A stretch of 64,000 nucleotides of DNA from Allopusillimonas lactea. Its GTDB lineage: Bacteria; Pseudomonadota; Gammaproteobacteria; Burkholderiales; Burkholderiaceae_B. The DNA lies in assembly GCF_021653995.1 (NCBI RefSeq), contig NZ_JAJJOZ010000005.1:242250-306249 (forward strand). Reading direction: 5' to 3'. The notes under the pieces are model-generated. The model saw only the letters and a program-made list of their open reading frames with translations. It was not told where the DNA came from and did not search any database. Of the stretch, positions 16,883 through 25,361 are shown piece by piece. How positions within the stretch are numbered: the first letter of the stretch is position 1; each line of letters opens with the position of its first letter. Made by a program: the position numbers and the translations under genes.

Positions 16883-18028
16883 ATGAGCCCGGTTGATCCT
16901 TCCAGTCCTGCCGAACTGGCGAATTATCGTTTTCTGTTCGAGGGCCTGATCGAGCAGTCGGTCGCGGGTATTTACCTGTTGCAGAACGACAAGCTCATCT
17001 ACGTGAACGACGCATTTGCCAAAATGTGCGGCACTTCTCGCGAGAACCTCTCGGGAAAATCACTTGCGGCGGTTGCTCCCCCGGACCAGCGTGAAGAGCT
17101 GCTGCGTCAATACGCGCGTCGCCTGCGCGGCGAGTCGCCCGAAAACACCTTTATCGTCCGGATCAAACGCCCGGACGAGGAAACGCTGCGGGCGATCGAG
17201 ATCCATGGGCGGCTCATTTCGTATCGCGGCGAGCCGGCGGTGATTGGTGTGGGAATAGACGCGACCTCGCGCTTGCTGCGGCACCAAGAGCTGGAGGACT
17301 CCAAGGCCAGGCTCAGCGAGTTGCTGACCTATATACAGCAGATTCGCGACGAGGAACGGCTCGATATCTCAATGGAGCTGCATGATGCGGTGGGCGGAAT
17401 GCTGTCGGCATTGCGCTTCGACCTCATACGCATCAGCAAGAAAATCGGCAAGCTCACGCCCTTGCAGGAGAACCGCGATGCGCGAGTACAGTTGGGCGAG
17501 CTCGAGGATACCGCTGAACAGGCCATGCAGTTGGTTCAGGACACCATCAAGGTGGTGCGGCAGATTTCCGAAGATCTGCACCCGAGCGCGTTGCCGCATC
17601 TTGGCATAGCCGAAGCCATCAAAAACGATCTCAAGAAGTTCGAAGCCCGCTACGGTATCAAGAGCGAATTCCATTCTACCGAAGTGCCGCTCGGATTCCC
17701 CGATGAAACGGTTCGCGATCTTTACCGTATCTTCCAGGAAGGGCTCAACAATGTGGCCAAGCACGCCCAGGCGACGAAGGTGACCGTATCCATTACTCAC
17801 GCCGATCAGCGCTTCGTTCTCGGTCTGGAGGACGATGGGGTCGGAATGGCGGGCCAGGAGCCGCAGCCGGGAAAATACGGCTTGTCCAGCATGCGTGAGC
17901 GCGTGCGCCGGTACGGCGGCACGCTGGATATTGCATCGGGCCCGCAAGGCGGCATCCGGCTGACGGTCGGGATTCCCCTCCTTGCCCAGAACCCAGGGGC
18001 ACCGCCGGGGGCTGCTAGCGGCCGGTGA
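16883..18028 (+). CDS. Soluble PAS histidine kinase (HisKA_3 type)
   Basis: This 381-residue protein (start chosen at 16883 because AGAAGG lies just upstream; an ATG at 16802 is in frame) has a PAS domain (about 15-130), then a HisKA_3 dimerisation domain with phospho-acceptor H167 in SMELHDAVGGML, then an HATPase_c domain with FQEGLNNVAKHA and DDGVGM. This domain order is that of NarX/DegS-type kinases that phosphorylate NarL-type regulators, such as the one at 15040. I see no membrane segments, so the signal must be cytoplasmic. Its 3' end overlaps the convergent enoyl-CoA hydratase gene by 14 bp. Confidence 0.92.
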   Translation: MSPVDPSSPAELANYRFLFEGLIEQSVAGIYLLQNDKLIYVNDAFAKMCGTSRENLSGKSLAAVAPPDQREELLRQYARRLRGESPENTFIVRIKRPDEETLRAIEIHGRLISYRGEPAVIGVGIDATSRLLRHQELEDSKARLSELLTYIQQIRDEERLDISMELHDAVGGMLSALRFDLIRISKKIGKLTPLQENRDARVQLGELEDTAEQAMQLVQDTIKVVRQISEDLHPSALPHLGIAEAIKNDLKKFEARYGIKSEFHSTEVPLGFPDETVRDLYRIFQEGLNNVAKHAQATKVTVSITHADQRFVLGLEDDGVGMAGQEPQPGKYGLSSMRERVRRYGGTLDIASGPQGGIRLTVGIPLLAQNPGAPPGAASGR

Positions 18029-18800
18029 AGACGGCCGCGCGCCGTTCTACGAAGGACTGTATGCCCTCCTTGAAATCATCCGATGCGAACACTTTGGAGC
18101 GGATGTCGGGGATGCATTCGATGGCTGCCTGCTCGGCGGCGTCGATGAACTTCATGGCGGCTTGCTTGGTTGCGCGCAGGCCCAATGGCGCGCTCGTGCA
18201 GATTCTAGCTGCCAGGTCCTTTGCACGGTTGAGCTGCTCGCCGAAGGGAACGACCTCTTGGACGAAACCCAGTTCGCATGCGCGCTGGGCGTCGAACTCT
18301 TCGCACAGGAATAAATGGTACATCGCGTTGCCCCAGCCGGTACGCGTCAGATAGCGAAAGTGCGCGCCGCCCAACGGGGCGATTCCGCGCTTGGCTTCGA
18401 GTTGTCCGAAGCGGGCCGTGTCGGCCGCCACAACGATGTCGCAAGCGAGCATGATCTCGATGCCGACGGTGTAGGTAATACCCTGGACGACGGCGATCAA
18501 GGGCTTGGTGCAGCGGCGCTTCAGGCCGAAGGGGTCCACCCACTCGTCCGGCCGTGGCTTGGCGGTTGCGGCGGGCCCGAAGAACTTGGGCATGTCGAGG
18601 CCGGCGGTGGTGTGCTCGCCCGCCGAGCAGAGTATTCCGACCCATAAATCGTCGTTTTCTTCGAACGCGGTGAGGTGCTGCGCGAGCTGCTCCATCATTT
18701 CCGGGGAGTAGGCGTTCTTCTTTTTTATGTTGTCAACGGTGATGATGCAGACATGGCCGTCCACTTTCATCGTTACTTCACCTGTTTTTTCCGCTTGCAT
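18015..18800 (-). CDS. Enoyl-CoA hydratase/isomerase family protein
   Basis: This 261-residue protein has the crotonase fold. The oxyanion-hole segments are SAGEHTTAGLDMPKF and VVQGITYTVGIEIMLACDI. The usual GAGGTQRL-type catalytic segment reads APLGGAHFRYLTRTGW, so the usual catalytic Glu is not obvious, and the reaction (hydration, isomerisation or hydrolysis of a CoA thioester) cannot be assigned. A good ribosome-binding site (AGGAGCG) precedes the ATG at 18800. It ends the operon that begins with the acyl-CoA dehydrogenase at 23389. Confidence 0.9.
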   Translation of the reverse strand: MQAEKTGEVTMKVDGHVCIITVDNIKKKNAYSPEMMEQLAQHLTAFEENDDLWVGILCSAGEHTTAGLDMPKFFGPAATAKPRPDEWVDPFGLKRRCTKPLIAVVQGITYTVGIEIMLACDIVVAADTARFGQLEAKRGIAPLGGAHFRYLTRTGWGNAMYHLFLCEEFDAQRACELGFVQEVVPFGEQLNRAKDLAARICTSAPLGLRATKQAAMKFIDAAEQAAIECIPDIRSKVFASDDFKEGIQSFVERRAAVFTGR

Positions 18801-18852
18801 AGTCGCTCCTTGCCTTGTTGCCTATTGATTTCCATTCGATGGTGACCGGGTG

Positions 18853-19650
18853 TCACACCACTTTCTTTGCGCGCGCTATCGTGGAATCAAGCCCTTTCTT
18901 GAGATGCGACTGGAACTCTTCGGTGACGTGAGAAAGTTGATGCACATCGAAGTGAGCCGTGATCGCCGAGCGGAAGCCCTGCGCATCCCACGTCCGGTTC
19001 AGGGAGCGCTTGGTAAAGCGGATACCGTAGGGGGGCGCTTCCGCCACGGTATTGGCCAAAGCCAGTGTTGCCTCTTCGAGTTGCTCTACGGGCACCACCC
19101 TGTTGATCATGCCGATCTGCAAGGCTTCCTGAGCGGGAATGCGGGCGCCGGTGAATATCATTTCCTTCGCCTTGCGCATGCTCATTACCCAGGGATGTAT
19201 CAACACTTCCAGACTTGCTGTTCCCATCGAGTGGGCGACGGGATCGGAGAAGAAGGCGTTATCGGCACAAACGATGAGATCGCACATGTTGGCGACCATG
19301 AAGCCGCCGGCAATGCACGCGCCTTGAACTTGTGCGATGGTGGGCTTTTTTAGATCATGGAGGCGCAGGCAGTATTCAAGAAAATGCTCTTCTTCGTATT
19401 CCCAGCGTTGTTCAACTGTGGGATTGGGGCGCTCGATCGTGGCGGACTTCAGGTCATGGCCCGCGGAGAAATGGTCTCCCGTGGCACCGATGATGACGAC
19501 GCGCACTTCGTCGTCCGCTTCCGCCGCGCGCAGTGCGTGATCGAGTTCGCGCAGTAATGAACGGTCCTGTGCGTTTCGCACGGCGGGGCGGTTCAGCCGG
19601 ATGCGGGCAACGGCGCCGATCCGTTCGCTAACTATATTCTGATAGTCCAT
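18853..19650 (-). CDS. Enoyl-CoA hydratase
   Basis: This 265-residue crotonase-family protein has the CoA-binding start (RIGAVARIRLNRPAVRNAQD) and oxyanion segments DHFSAGHDLKSAT and QVQGACIAGGFMVANMCDL. It would hydrate a 2-enoyl-CoA or act on a related thioester in the cytoplasm. GGAG lies before the ATG. It follows the CoA-ligase gene by 36 bp and precedes a second crotonase gene by 52 bp, so the operon carries two paralogues, presumably with different substrates or steps. Confidence 0.92.
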   Translation of the reverse strand: MDYQNIVSERIGAVARIRLNRPAVRNAQDRSLLRELDHALRAAEADDEVRVVIIGATGDHFSAGHDLKSATIERPNPTVEQRWEYEEEHFLEYCLRLHDLKKPTIAQVQGACIAGGFMVANMCDLIVCADNAFFSDPVAHSMGTASLEVLIHPWVMSMRKAKEMIFTGARIPAQEALQIGMINRVVPVEQLEEATLALANTVAEAPPYGIRFTKRSLNRTWDAQGFRSAITAHFDVHQLSHVTEEFQSHLKKGLDSTIARAKKVV

Positions 19651-19686
19651 GTTGATTCTCCAATAATCGATGTGATGCTGGTCAGA

Positions 19687-21579
19687 TCACGTCCGTAAAA
19701 TGTCGATTTCCAGCGACAAGCCGCTCAGGGCCCGGCGCGCGAGCGCTTCGTCGATGTCGCTGGATTCCAGATACACGCGAGCCTTGAGGCTCCCGGCAGG
19801 CCCATCCATGGCCTCGGCGCGGAAACCGCCCGCGATGCCCGCCTTGTTCAAAATGAGGCGTATGCCGTCTTCCAGCGCCGAGCGCCGCAGCGGCTGCCGC
19901 AAAATCTTTCCCATCGGTGATTTTGGGATCTCTTGCGCTATGCAACAGGACTTCGGAATGGCGGCGCGCTCGTGCACATGCGCGGCGACGAACTCCAGTA
20001 TGTCTTGCGTGCTTGCGCTCGCGCCGCTCTTGAGCTGCACATAGGCGACGGGGACTTCGCCGGCATGGGCATCGGGCCGGCCCACCACCACGGCTTCCAC
20101 GACATCGGGATGCCGATACAGTATTTCCTCGACCGCCTTCGGATCGATGTTGTGGCCGCCGCGTATGATCACGTCCTTGGCGCGGCCGACGATCCATACA
20201 TAGCCGTCTTGATCGACGCGTGCGATATCGCCTGTATTGAGCCACGAGCCATGTTCCAGCCAGATGTCATCGTCCAGGACGGAGTCGGAGTAGCCGGCGA
20301 ACATCGTAGGACCGTTGACCAAGAGGATGCCGGCCTCGCCAACGGGACAGTCTGCAAACGTGCCATCGGCGTCCCGGCGTACGATCCGCACTCGATGATA
20401 GGGAAAGGGCAGGCCGACGGATCCGGTCTTCACCTGGCCGTTGCGTGGATTCATCATGATGACGGACGTAGTTTCCGTCATGCCGTAGCCTTCCCTGACG
20501 TCAAACCCCGACATCTGCAGAAAGGTCTGAGCAACATGCTCGGACAAGGGGGCGGAGCCCGACAGCACACTCTTCAGGGACACGAGATCGTTGCGGTCCA
20601 TGGGGCGCTGGACGAGCTGATTCATGATCGTGGGCACGATCGTCAGATAGGCAATGGAAAACCGCCGTACGACGGACCAGATGTGGTTGACGAGCTCCGG
20701 ATGGCGCCAGCCGGCCGATGTTGCGAGCACGAGGCGCCCGCCGCGCGCGAGTGTGGCGAGACTGCCGGCATAGGCGCCCACCACATGAAACAGCGGCGTA
20801 GCCGAGAGACGGGCTTCTCCCGCCTGGATGCCCGCCACCGCCGCGCTCAGCCAGGCGCTCGTGACCACGCCGGCATGTGTATGGCGTGCCAGCTTTGGCA
20901 GGCCCGTCGTTCCTCCTGTGGGGAACAGCGCGGCAATGGCGTCGCCTTGGGGCAGTCCCGCGGGGTCCAGCTGCGATGAAAATGTATCGATGACCTGTTC
21001 ATACTCGATGAACCGTACACCGTGTGGAGGCGTGCCGTTGGAGTCGCCGCCTATCCGTATGACGGTGCGAAGCTGGGGGCATGATGCGACGATGCCCTCG
21101 ACTTTCTTCCAGCAGTCCACGAGCGCGTCCCCACCGTAGACGAAAAGCACCGTTGAACCGGACGCCTTCATTATTTCGGCGATTGCTTCCGGCTCCATCA
21201 TCCAATTCACCGGGTTGGCGACGCATACCGCCTGTGTCCCCCAAAGGGCGAATTGCGCTTCGGGGGTGTTTGCCAACAACAGGGAAACCACGTCTTGAGA
21301 ATCGATGCCCAGCGAACGCAAAAGGTTGCCCGTTTGGTTGATTCGGTCCAACAGCATGCGATAGCTGATCGAGCGCCTCGTTTGCTCGCATCGGGCCGGG
21401 TCGCTGAAGAAATCAATGGCGATGGCCTCGGGCTCGTGCCGGCAACTGGCATGCAGCAGGCCATAGGTCGATTTGGGCAGAGCCCATGCGTCCAGGGCCT
21501 GCTGCTCGAACAGTTCCAGTCGATTGGCGCTCGTCAGGTCGGCATCGAGCCAGTAGCTGGGTGGCATGGCGGATTTCAC
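19687..21579 (-). CDS. AMP-dependent acyl-CoA synthetase/ligase
   Basis: This protein of about 630 residues belongs to the ANL superfamily, which activates carboxylic acids with ATP and CoA. Visible motifs are the P-loop FPTGGTTGLPK, the aromatic-containing REGYGMTETTS, the hinge region NTGDIARVDQDGYVWIVGR and the catalytic Lys in SPMGKILR. It probably makes the acyl-CoA used by the dehydrogenase encoded 17 bp upstream. The start could be GTG at 21579 or ATG at 21567; neither has a strong ribosome-binding site. The N-terminal 40 residues are an extension. Confidence 0.93.
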   Translation of the reverse strand: MKSAMPPSYWLDADLTSANRLELFEQQALDAWALPKSTYGLLHASCRHEPEAIAIDFFSDPARCEQTRRSISYRMLLDRINQTGNLLRSLGIDSQDVVSLLLANTPEAQFALWGTQAVCVANPVNWMMEPEAIAEIMKASGSTVLFVYGGDALVDCWKKVEGIVASCPQLRTVIRIGGDSNGTPPHGVRFIEYEQVIDTFSSQLDPAGLPQGDAIAALFPTGGTTGLPKLARHTHAGVVTSAWLSAAVAGIQAGEARLSATPLFHVVGAYAGSLATLARGGRLVLATSAGWRHPELVNHIWSVVRRFSIAYLTIVPTIMNQLVQRPMDRNDLVSLKSVLSGSAPLSEHVAQTFLQMSGFDVREGYGMTETTSVIMMNPRNGQVKTGSVGLPFPYHRVRIVRRDADGTFADCPVGEAGILLVNGPTMFAGYSDSVLDDDIWLEHGSWLNTGDIARVDQDGYVWIVGRAKDVIIRGGHNIDPKAVEEILYRHPDVVEAVVVGRPDAHAGEVPVAYVQLKSGASASTQDILEFVAAHVHERAAIPKSCCIAQEIPKSPMGKILRQPLRRSALEDGIRLILNKAGIAGGFRAEAMDGPAGSLKARVYLESSDIDEALARRALSGLSLEIDILRT

Positions 21580-21595
21580 TTTGATTTGGCCGTGC

Positions 21596-23389
21596 TCAAC
21601 GGCATTCGAGTGCGGAGGGTTCCATTATCGAGTCGGCGGACGCCGAGAGGCGCGCGATTCGCATTTCCACTTCGACGAAAAGATGCTCGAAATAGAATCG
21701 AGCGGCCGCAAGTTTCTCGCTGCGGAGCGCATCGTGCTCGGGCAGCTTGGTCAAGGCGGCATGTGCGGCCCGGCACCAGAAGTAACCGTAGACCAAGTGA
21801 CCCACAATACGCAGGAAGTCGGTTGCGGATGATGAAAATTGCAGAGGATCGTGAGATGCGGAGTCCAGAAGCCCGGGCAGGAGCTCTTCTGTCCGGTTTG
21901 CCAGCGATGACAATGGTGTCAGGAACGCGGACATTCCGGGAACGCCCGTGCAGGCGGCGGCTTGCTGTCCGATCAGCGCGAGCAGGAGCTGCAGGCGCGC
22001 TCCGGCGTCAGGCAGGACCTTGCGGGCGAGCAAGTCGTGCGCCTGCACTCCGTTGGTCCCCTCGTAGATGGGCAGGATCCGGACATCGCGGAAGGTCTGC
22101 TCTATGCCCGTGTCGGTCACGTATCCACTGCCGCCGTGAACCTGCATTGCCAGGCTGACGGCTTCCACGGAATTGTCGGAGACAAAGGCCTTGGCCACGG
22201 GCGTCAACAGCGCAAGGAGATCCTGCGCCTGTTTCCGGACGCCGGGATCAGCGCCATGTTGGTCGAGGTCGATCTGGAGCGCAATCCAGTAAAGGAACAT
22301 GCGCGCGCTTTCCGCCCAGACTTTCTGGGTAAGCAGCATACGGCGCACGTCGGGCTGGCACAGGATCGGATCTGGTCCGAACCCTGCGCTTCTGGGCTTG
22401 ACGGGTGATCGCGATTGGAGGCGTTCCTGTGCATAGGCGAGCGATTTCTGATACCCCCATTCGTTCAGGCCAAGCGCTTGGGCACCGGTGCCAAGGCGTG
22501 CGGAATTCATCATCACGAACATCGCGGCCAGGCCTTTGTCGGCCTCGCCGAGCAAATAACCGCGCGCTCCTTCGAAGCGCAGGACACACGTGGCATTGCC
22601 GTGCAGGCCCAGCTTGTCCTCGATGGCATCGCAAAACACATTGTTGAACTGATCCGGGCGTCCTTCCGCGTCGGGCAGCAGCTTCGGGACAAGGAAAAGC
22701 GAAACGCCCTTGGTGCCGGCCGGTGCGCCCGGCAGGCGGGCCAGGACCAGATGCACGATATTCTCCGTCAGGTCGTGCTCTCCCGACGAAATGAAGATCT
22801 TTGTTCCGCTGATCATGTAACCGCCGTCGTCGGCGGGCGATGCCTGTGTGCGCAGCAGACCCAAGTCGGTGCCGGCGCCGGGCTCGGTGAGACACATCGT
22901 GCCTGTCCACGCTCCGGTCGCCAGTTTGGGGGCGTAGAGCTTGCGCAACTCAGGCGGTGCGTTGGCCACGATGCATCGATAGGCGCCTTCCGAAAGTCGC
23001 GGATACAGCGCCCACGAAATGTTGCTGCCGGCCAGCATTTCACCGAGAATCGCGGAGGTCACCATGGGCAAGGCCTGGCCGCCGTCTTCCTCTTTGGCGC
23101 AAAGACCCGGCCACCCGCTTTCTGTATAGATTTCGTATGCGTTCCGGAATCCGTCGGGCGTACGCACGTTGCCTTGTTCCAGCACGCAGCCTTGTTGGTC
23201 GCCGCGCGCGTTCAAGGGTGCAAGCTCACCGTGGCAGAACCGATCGGCCCCTTCGATGATCTGATCCAGTGTCTCGTTATCGATCGCTATCGCGGGCGCA
23301 TGGCGGGCGAGCGTCTGCTCGACCTCGAGCACTTCGTTCAGCACGAATTTAATATCCTTTTGTGGAGCGGAATACAGACCGTCTTTCAT
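21596..23389 (-). CDS. Acyl-CoA dehydrogenase, long (DmdC-like) type
   Basis: This 597-residue FAD enzyme oxidises an acyl-CoA to the 2-enoyl-CoA. It has the FAD-contact segment GTMCLTEPGAGTDLG, then SGTKIFISSGEHDL, and the catalytic-base segment PIYEGTNGVQAHDLLARK. The length and the extra C-terminal helical domain place it with the roughly 590-residue group that includes 3-methylmercaptopropionyl-CoA dehydrogenase (DmdC). With a ligase and two crotonases downstream in the same operon, the set resembles dmdB-dmdC-dmdD in content, but the group is broad and the substrate is not proven. Confidence 0.93.
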   Translation of the reverse strand: MKDGLYSAPQKDIKFVLNEVLEVEQTLARHAPAIAIDNETLDQIIEGADRFCHGELAPLNARGDQQGCVLEQGNVRTPDGFRNAYEIYTESGWPGLCAKEEDGGQALPMVTSAILGEMLAGSNISWALYPRLSEGAYRCIVANAPPELRKLYAPKLATGAWTGTMCLTEPGAGTDLGLLRTQASPADDGGYMISGTKIFISSGEHDLTENIVHLVLARLPGAPAGTKGVSLFLVPKLLPDAEGRPDQFNNVFCDAIEDKLGLHGNATCVLRFEGARGYLLGEADKGLAAMFVMMNSARLGTGAQALGLNEWGYQKSLAYAQERLQSRSPVKPRSAGFGPDPILCQPDVRRMLLTQKVWAESARMFLYWIALQIDLDQHGADPGVRKQAQDLLALLTPVAKAFVSDNSVEAVSLAMQVHGGSGYVTDTGIEQTFRDVRILPIYEGTNGVQAHDLLARKVLPDAGARLQLLLALIGQQAAACTGVPGMSAFLTPLSSLANRTEELLPGLLDSASHDPLQFSSSATDFLRIVGHLVYGYFWCRAAHAALTKLPEHDALRSEKLAAARFYFEHLFVEVEMRIARLSASADSIMEPSALECR

Positions 23390-23504
23390 TCGTCTACACC
23401 ATCAAGCCTTGAGTGAACATGGCGCCAGTGTAGAGAGACGGCCTTTGTTTCTCTGTCAGAAGCCTGCTTGAGCTTGTGTAGGAATTATCTGATGCCGCAG
23501 GTCG

Positions 23505-23517
23505 GGGGTCAGACCCC
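23505..23517. repeat. GGGGTCAGACCCC repeat, copy 2 (half unit)
   Basis: A single half unit of the palindromic repeat. It ends two bases before the first codon of the truncated istB remnant, so it marks the rearrangement junction. Confidence 0.75.
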
Positions 23518-23518
23518 T

Positions 23519-24179
23519 CATCTGCCTCGAAGACGAGATTGCCCGGCGCGAACAGAAGAAATACAGCACCCGGCTGCGCCGGGCGGCGTTCCGCACCACC
23601 AAGACGCTGGACGTCTTCGACTTTAACCCGTTGCCCAACGTGAACCGCGCGCTCGTGCACGAGTTGGCCACCGGCCGGTACATCACGGAATACGCGCCCG
23701 TGCTCATCGTCGGCCCCTGCGGCACCGGAAAAAGCCATCTTGCACAGGCCCTGGGCCACTGCGCCGTTCGCCAGGGCATTGACGTGCTCTTTACCACCTG
23801 CGCCAACCTGGTGACCAGCCTGAATGCGGCCCGGGCCGTTGGCGGGTATGAGCGGCGCCTGGCGACGCTGGCGCGTGTGCCGCTGCTGATCATCGATGAC
23901 TTTGGCCTGAAACCGCTACGGCCGCCCGCCGATGAAGACCTGCACGAGCTGGTGGCCGAACGCTACGAGAAAGCGGCCACCGTCGTGACCAGCAACCTGG
24001 ACTTGCCCGAATGGGATCAGGCCTTCCCGGCGAACCGCCTGTTGGCCTCGGCCACGCTCGATCGCCTGCGGCATAACGCCTACTGCCTGGTGCTCGATGG
24101 CAAGTCTTACCGCAGCCCCAGGCTCGGCCCGACCACCACCCTTGACAAGGAGGAGAAAAATGACGTAAAAAACACCTGA
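23519..24179 (+). pseudogene. istB: IstB-like helper ATPase, 5'-truncated
   Basis: The frame can be read from 23519 without a start codon (ICLEDEIARREQKK, then LRRAAFRTTKTLDVFDF), which is internal IstB sequence. Walker A is GPCGTGKSHLAQALG and Walker B is PLLIIDDFG. IstB is the AAA+ ATPase that assists the IstA transposase in IS21 transposition. About 70 N-terminal residues are missing, as is istA, so the product should be inactive. A TTG at 23631 could start a shorter protein, which I think is unlikely to matter. Confidence 0.85.
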
Positions 24180-24219
24180 TTCCACCCCAAATGACGTAAA
24201 AAACACCTGATTCCACCCC
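24161..24219 (+). repeat. Two 28-bp direct repeats in the IS21 end
   Basis: The copies at 24161-24188 and 24192-24219 are identical and separated by AAA. Multiple subterminal repeats are normal in IS21-family ends, where they bind the transposase. Confidence 0.8.
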
Positions 24220-24246
24220 TTCAGTCATGCGTTCAGAACTGGCGTT

Positions 24247-25311
24247 TTAATGGCTCCTAAATGCCGAAAAATGCTGGCTCCTATACGGTGAAAGGTGACA
24301 CCAGGCTCGTTGCCAGGCCTGAACGATGGTCGGGTACTTCGCGCCCAATTGCCCGTCGGCAAACGCCTGCAAAGCTATTTCGGCCTCTTGCTCGCTGGCG
24401 GCGGCATAGATGGGCCGTAGCGCCTGGGCAACCGCTTTGCGGTCGCGCCAGCCCGCGTAGTCCAAACTGTTTCGGATTAGGTGCACAATGCAGGTTTGCA
24501 CGGCGGTTTTCGGATAGGCGGTATTGATCGCCTCTGCCAACCCCTTCAGGCCGTCCACGACGGCGATCAGGATGTCCTGAACCCCACGGGTCTTCAGCTC
24601 GTTGAAGACCTTGAGCCAGAACTTGGCACCTTCGGTCTGCTCAATCCACAGGCCCAATACATCAAGCTGACCGTCGGCCTGGATGCCAAGCGCCAGATAA
24701 ACGGCTTTGTTGCTGACCATGCCATCGCTGCGGATCTTGACGCGCAGCGCATCGAAGAAAACGACTGGATACATCGCTTCCAGCGGACGGCTCTGCCAGG
24801 CAATAGCCTCGGCCATGACTTCGTCGGTCACCGAGCTGATGAAGTCCGGCGACACTTCGGTGCCGTAGCTCTCGGCCAGGAATCCCTGAATCTCGCGCAC
24901 GCTCATGCCCCGGGCATACATGGCGATGATGCGTTCATCAAAGCCGGTAAATCGGCGCTCGTGCTTCGGGATCAGAGCGGGTTCAAAGCTGCCATCGCGG
25001 TCTCGGGGAATATCCACCCGCACGGGGCCGCGATCCGTAATGATCGTTTTGCCGCTGGCACCGTTGCGCTCGTTGGCCTGTTCTGGTGGCTTGGCTTCAC
25101 CGGGCCGGTAGCCAAGGTGCATGTTCATCTCTGCACCCATGGCCCGTTCGATGATCGCCTTGTTGAACGCCAGCATGAGATCCTGGACTTCCGAAGCCGT
25201 CATCGGCCCCTTGACCAGCTCATCGAGCAGCTCTGTGGGTAGATCAGGCAACGGCCCACGGGCAGCTGCCTGAGCGGCAACAGTACGCTTCTTCTTCATT
25301 GGCATATCCAT
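24247..25311 (-). pseudogene. IS256-family transposase, C-terminally truncated
   Basis: This 354-residue frame starts at 25311 and has the mutator-family core, including the catalytic Asp in VVFFDALRVKIR and in IAVVDGLKG. The genuine sequence ends near QAWQRAW; the last 17 or so residues are encoded by the IS21 end. The C-terminal segment that contains the catalytic Glu (normally in a NAIES-like motif) is missing, so it should be inactive. Family members are usually over 400 residues. Confidence 0.9.
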
Positions 25312-25361
25312 GGTTTTTAACCCCTATGATATGCCTCACCCACAAAATTACGGATAGGCTC
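24301..25361 (-). mobile_element. IS256-family element, right copy, 3'-truncated
   Basis: The outer end at 25361 carries the same terminal sequence (GAGCCTATCCG on the minus strand) as the left copy. The element is cut at 24301 by the IS21-type end. Orientation is opposite to the left copy, so the two outward ends bracket the 11.7 kb from 13673 to 25361. Confidence 0.85.

Larger units (their letters stand above)
23519..24300 (+). mobile_element. IS21-family element remnant
   Basis: The right part of an IS21-type element: a 5'-truncated istB, then a terminal region with repeats. Two direct copies of a 28-bp sequence beginning TGACGTAAAAAACACC lie at 24161-24188 and 24192-24219, and TGGCTCCTA is repeated near 24251 and 24275. 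The end at 24300 reads TGTCACC on the minus strand, a plausible IR tip. istA and the left end are missing. It sits inside the IS256 transposase gene. Confidence 0.75.

Noticed and set aside
24161..24219. CRISPR-like direct repeats
   Set aside because: Only two 28-bp copies with a 3-bp spacer, inside an IS21 end; there is no array and no cas gene.
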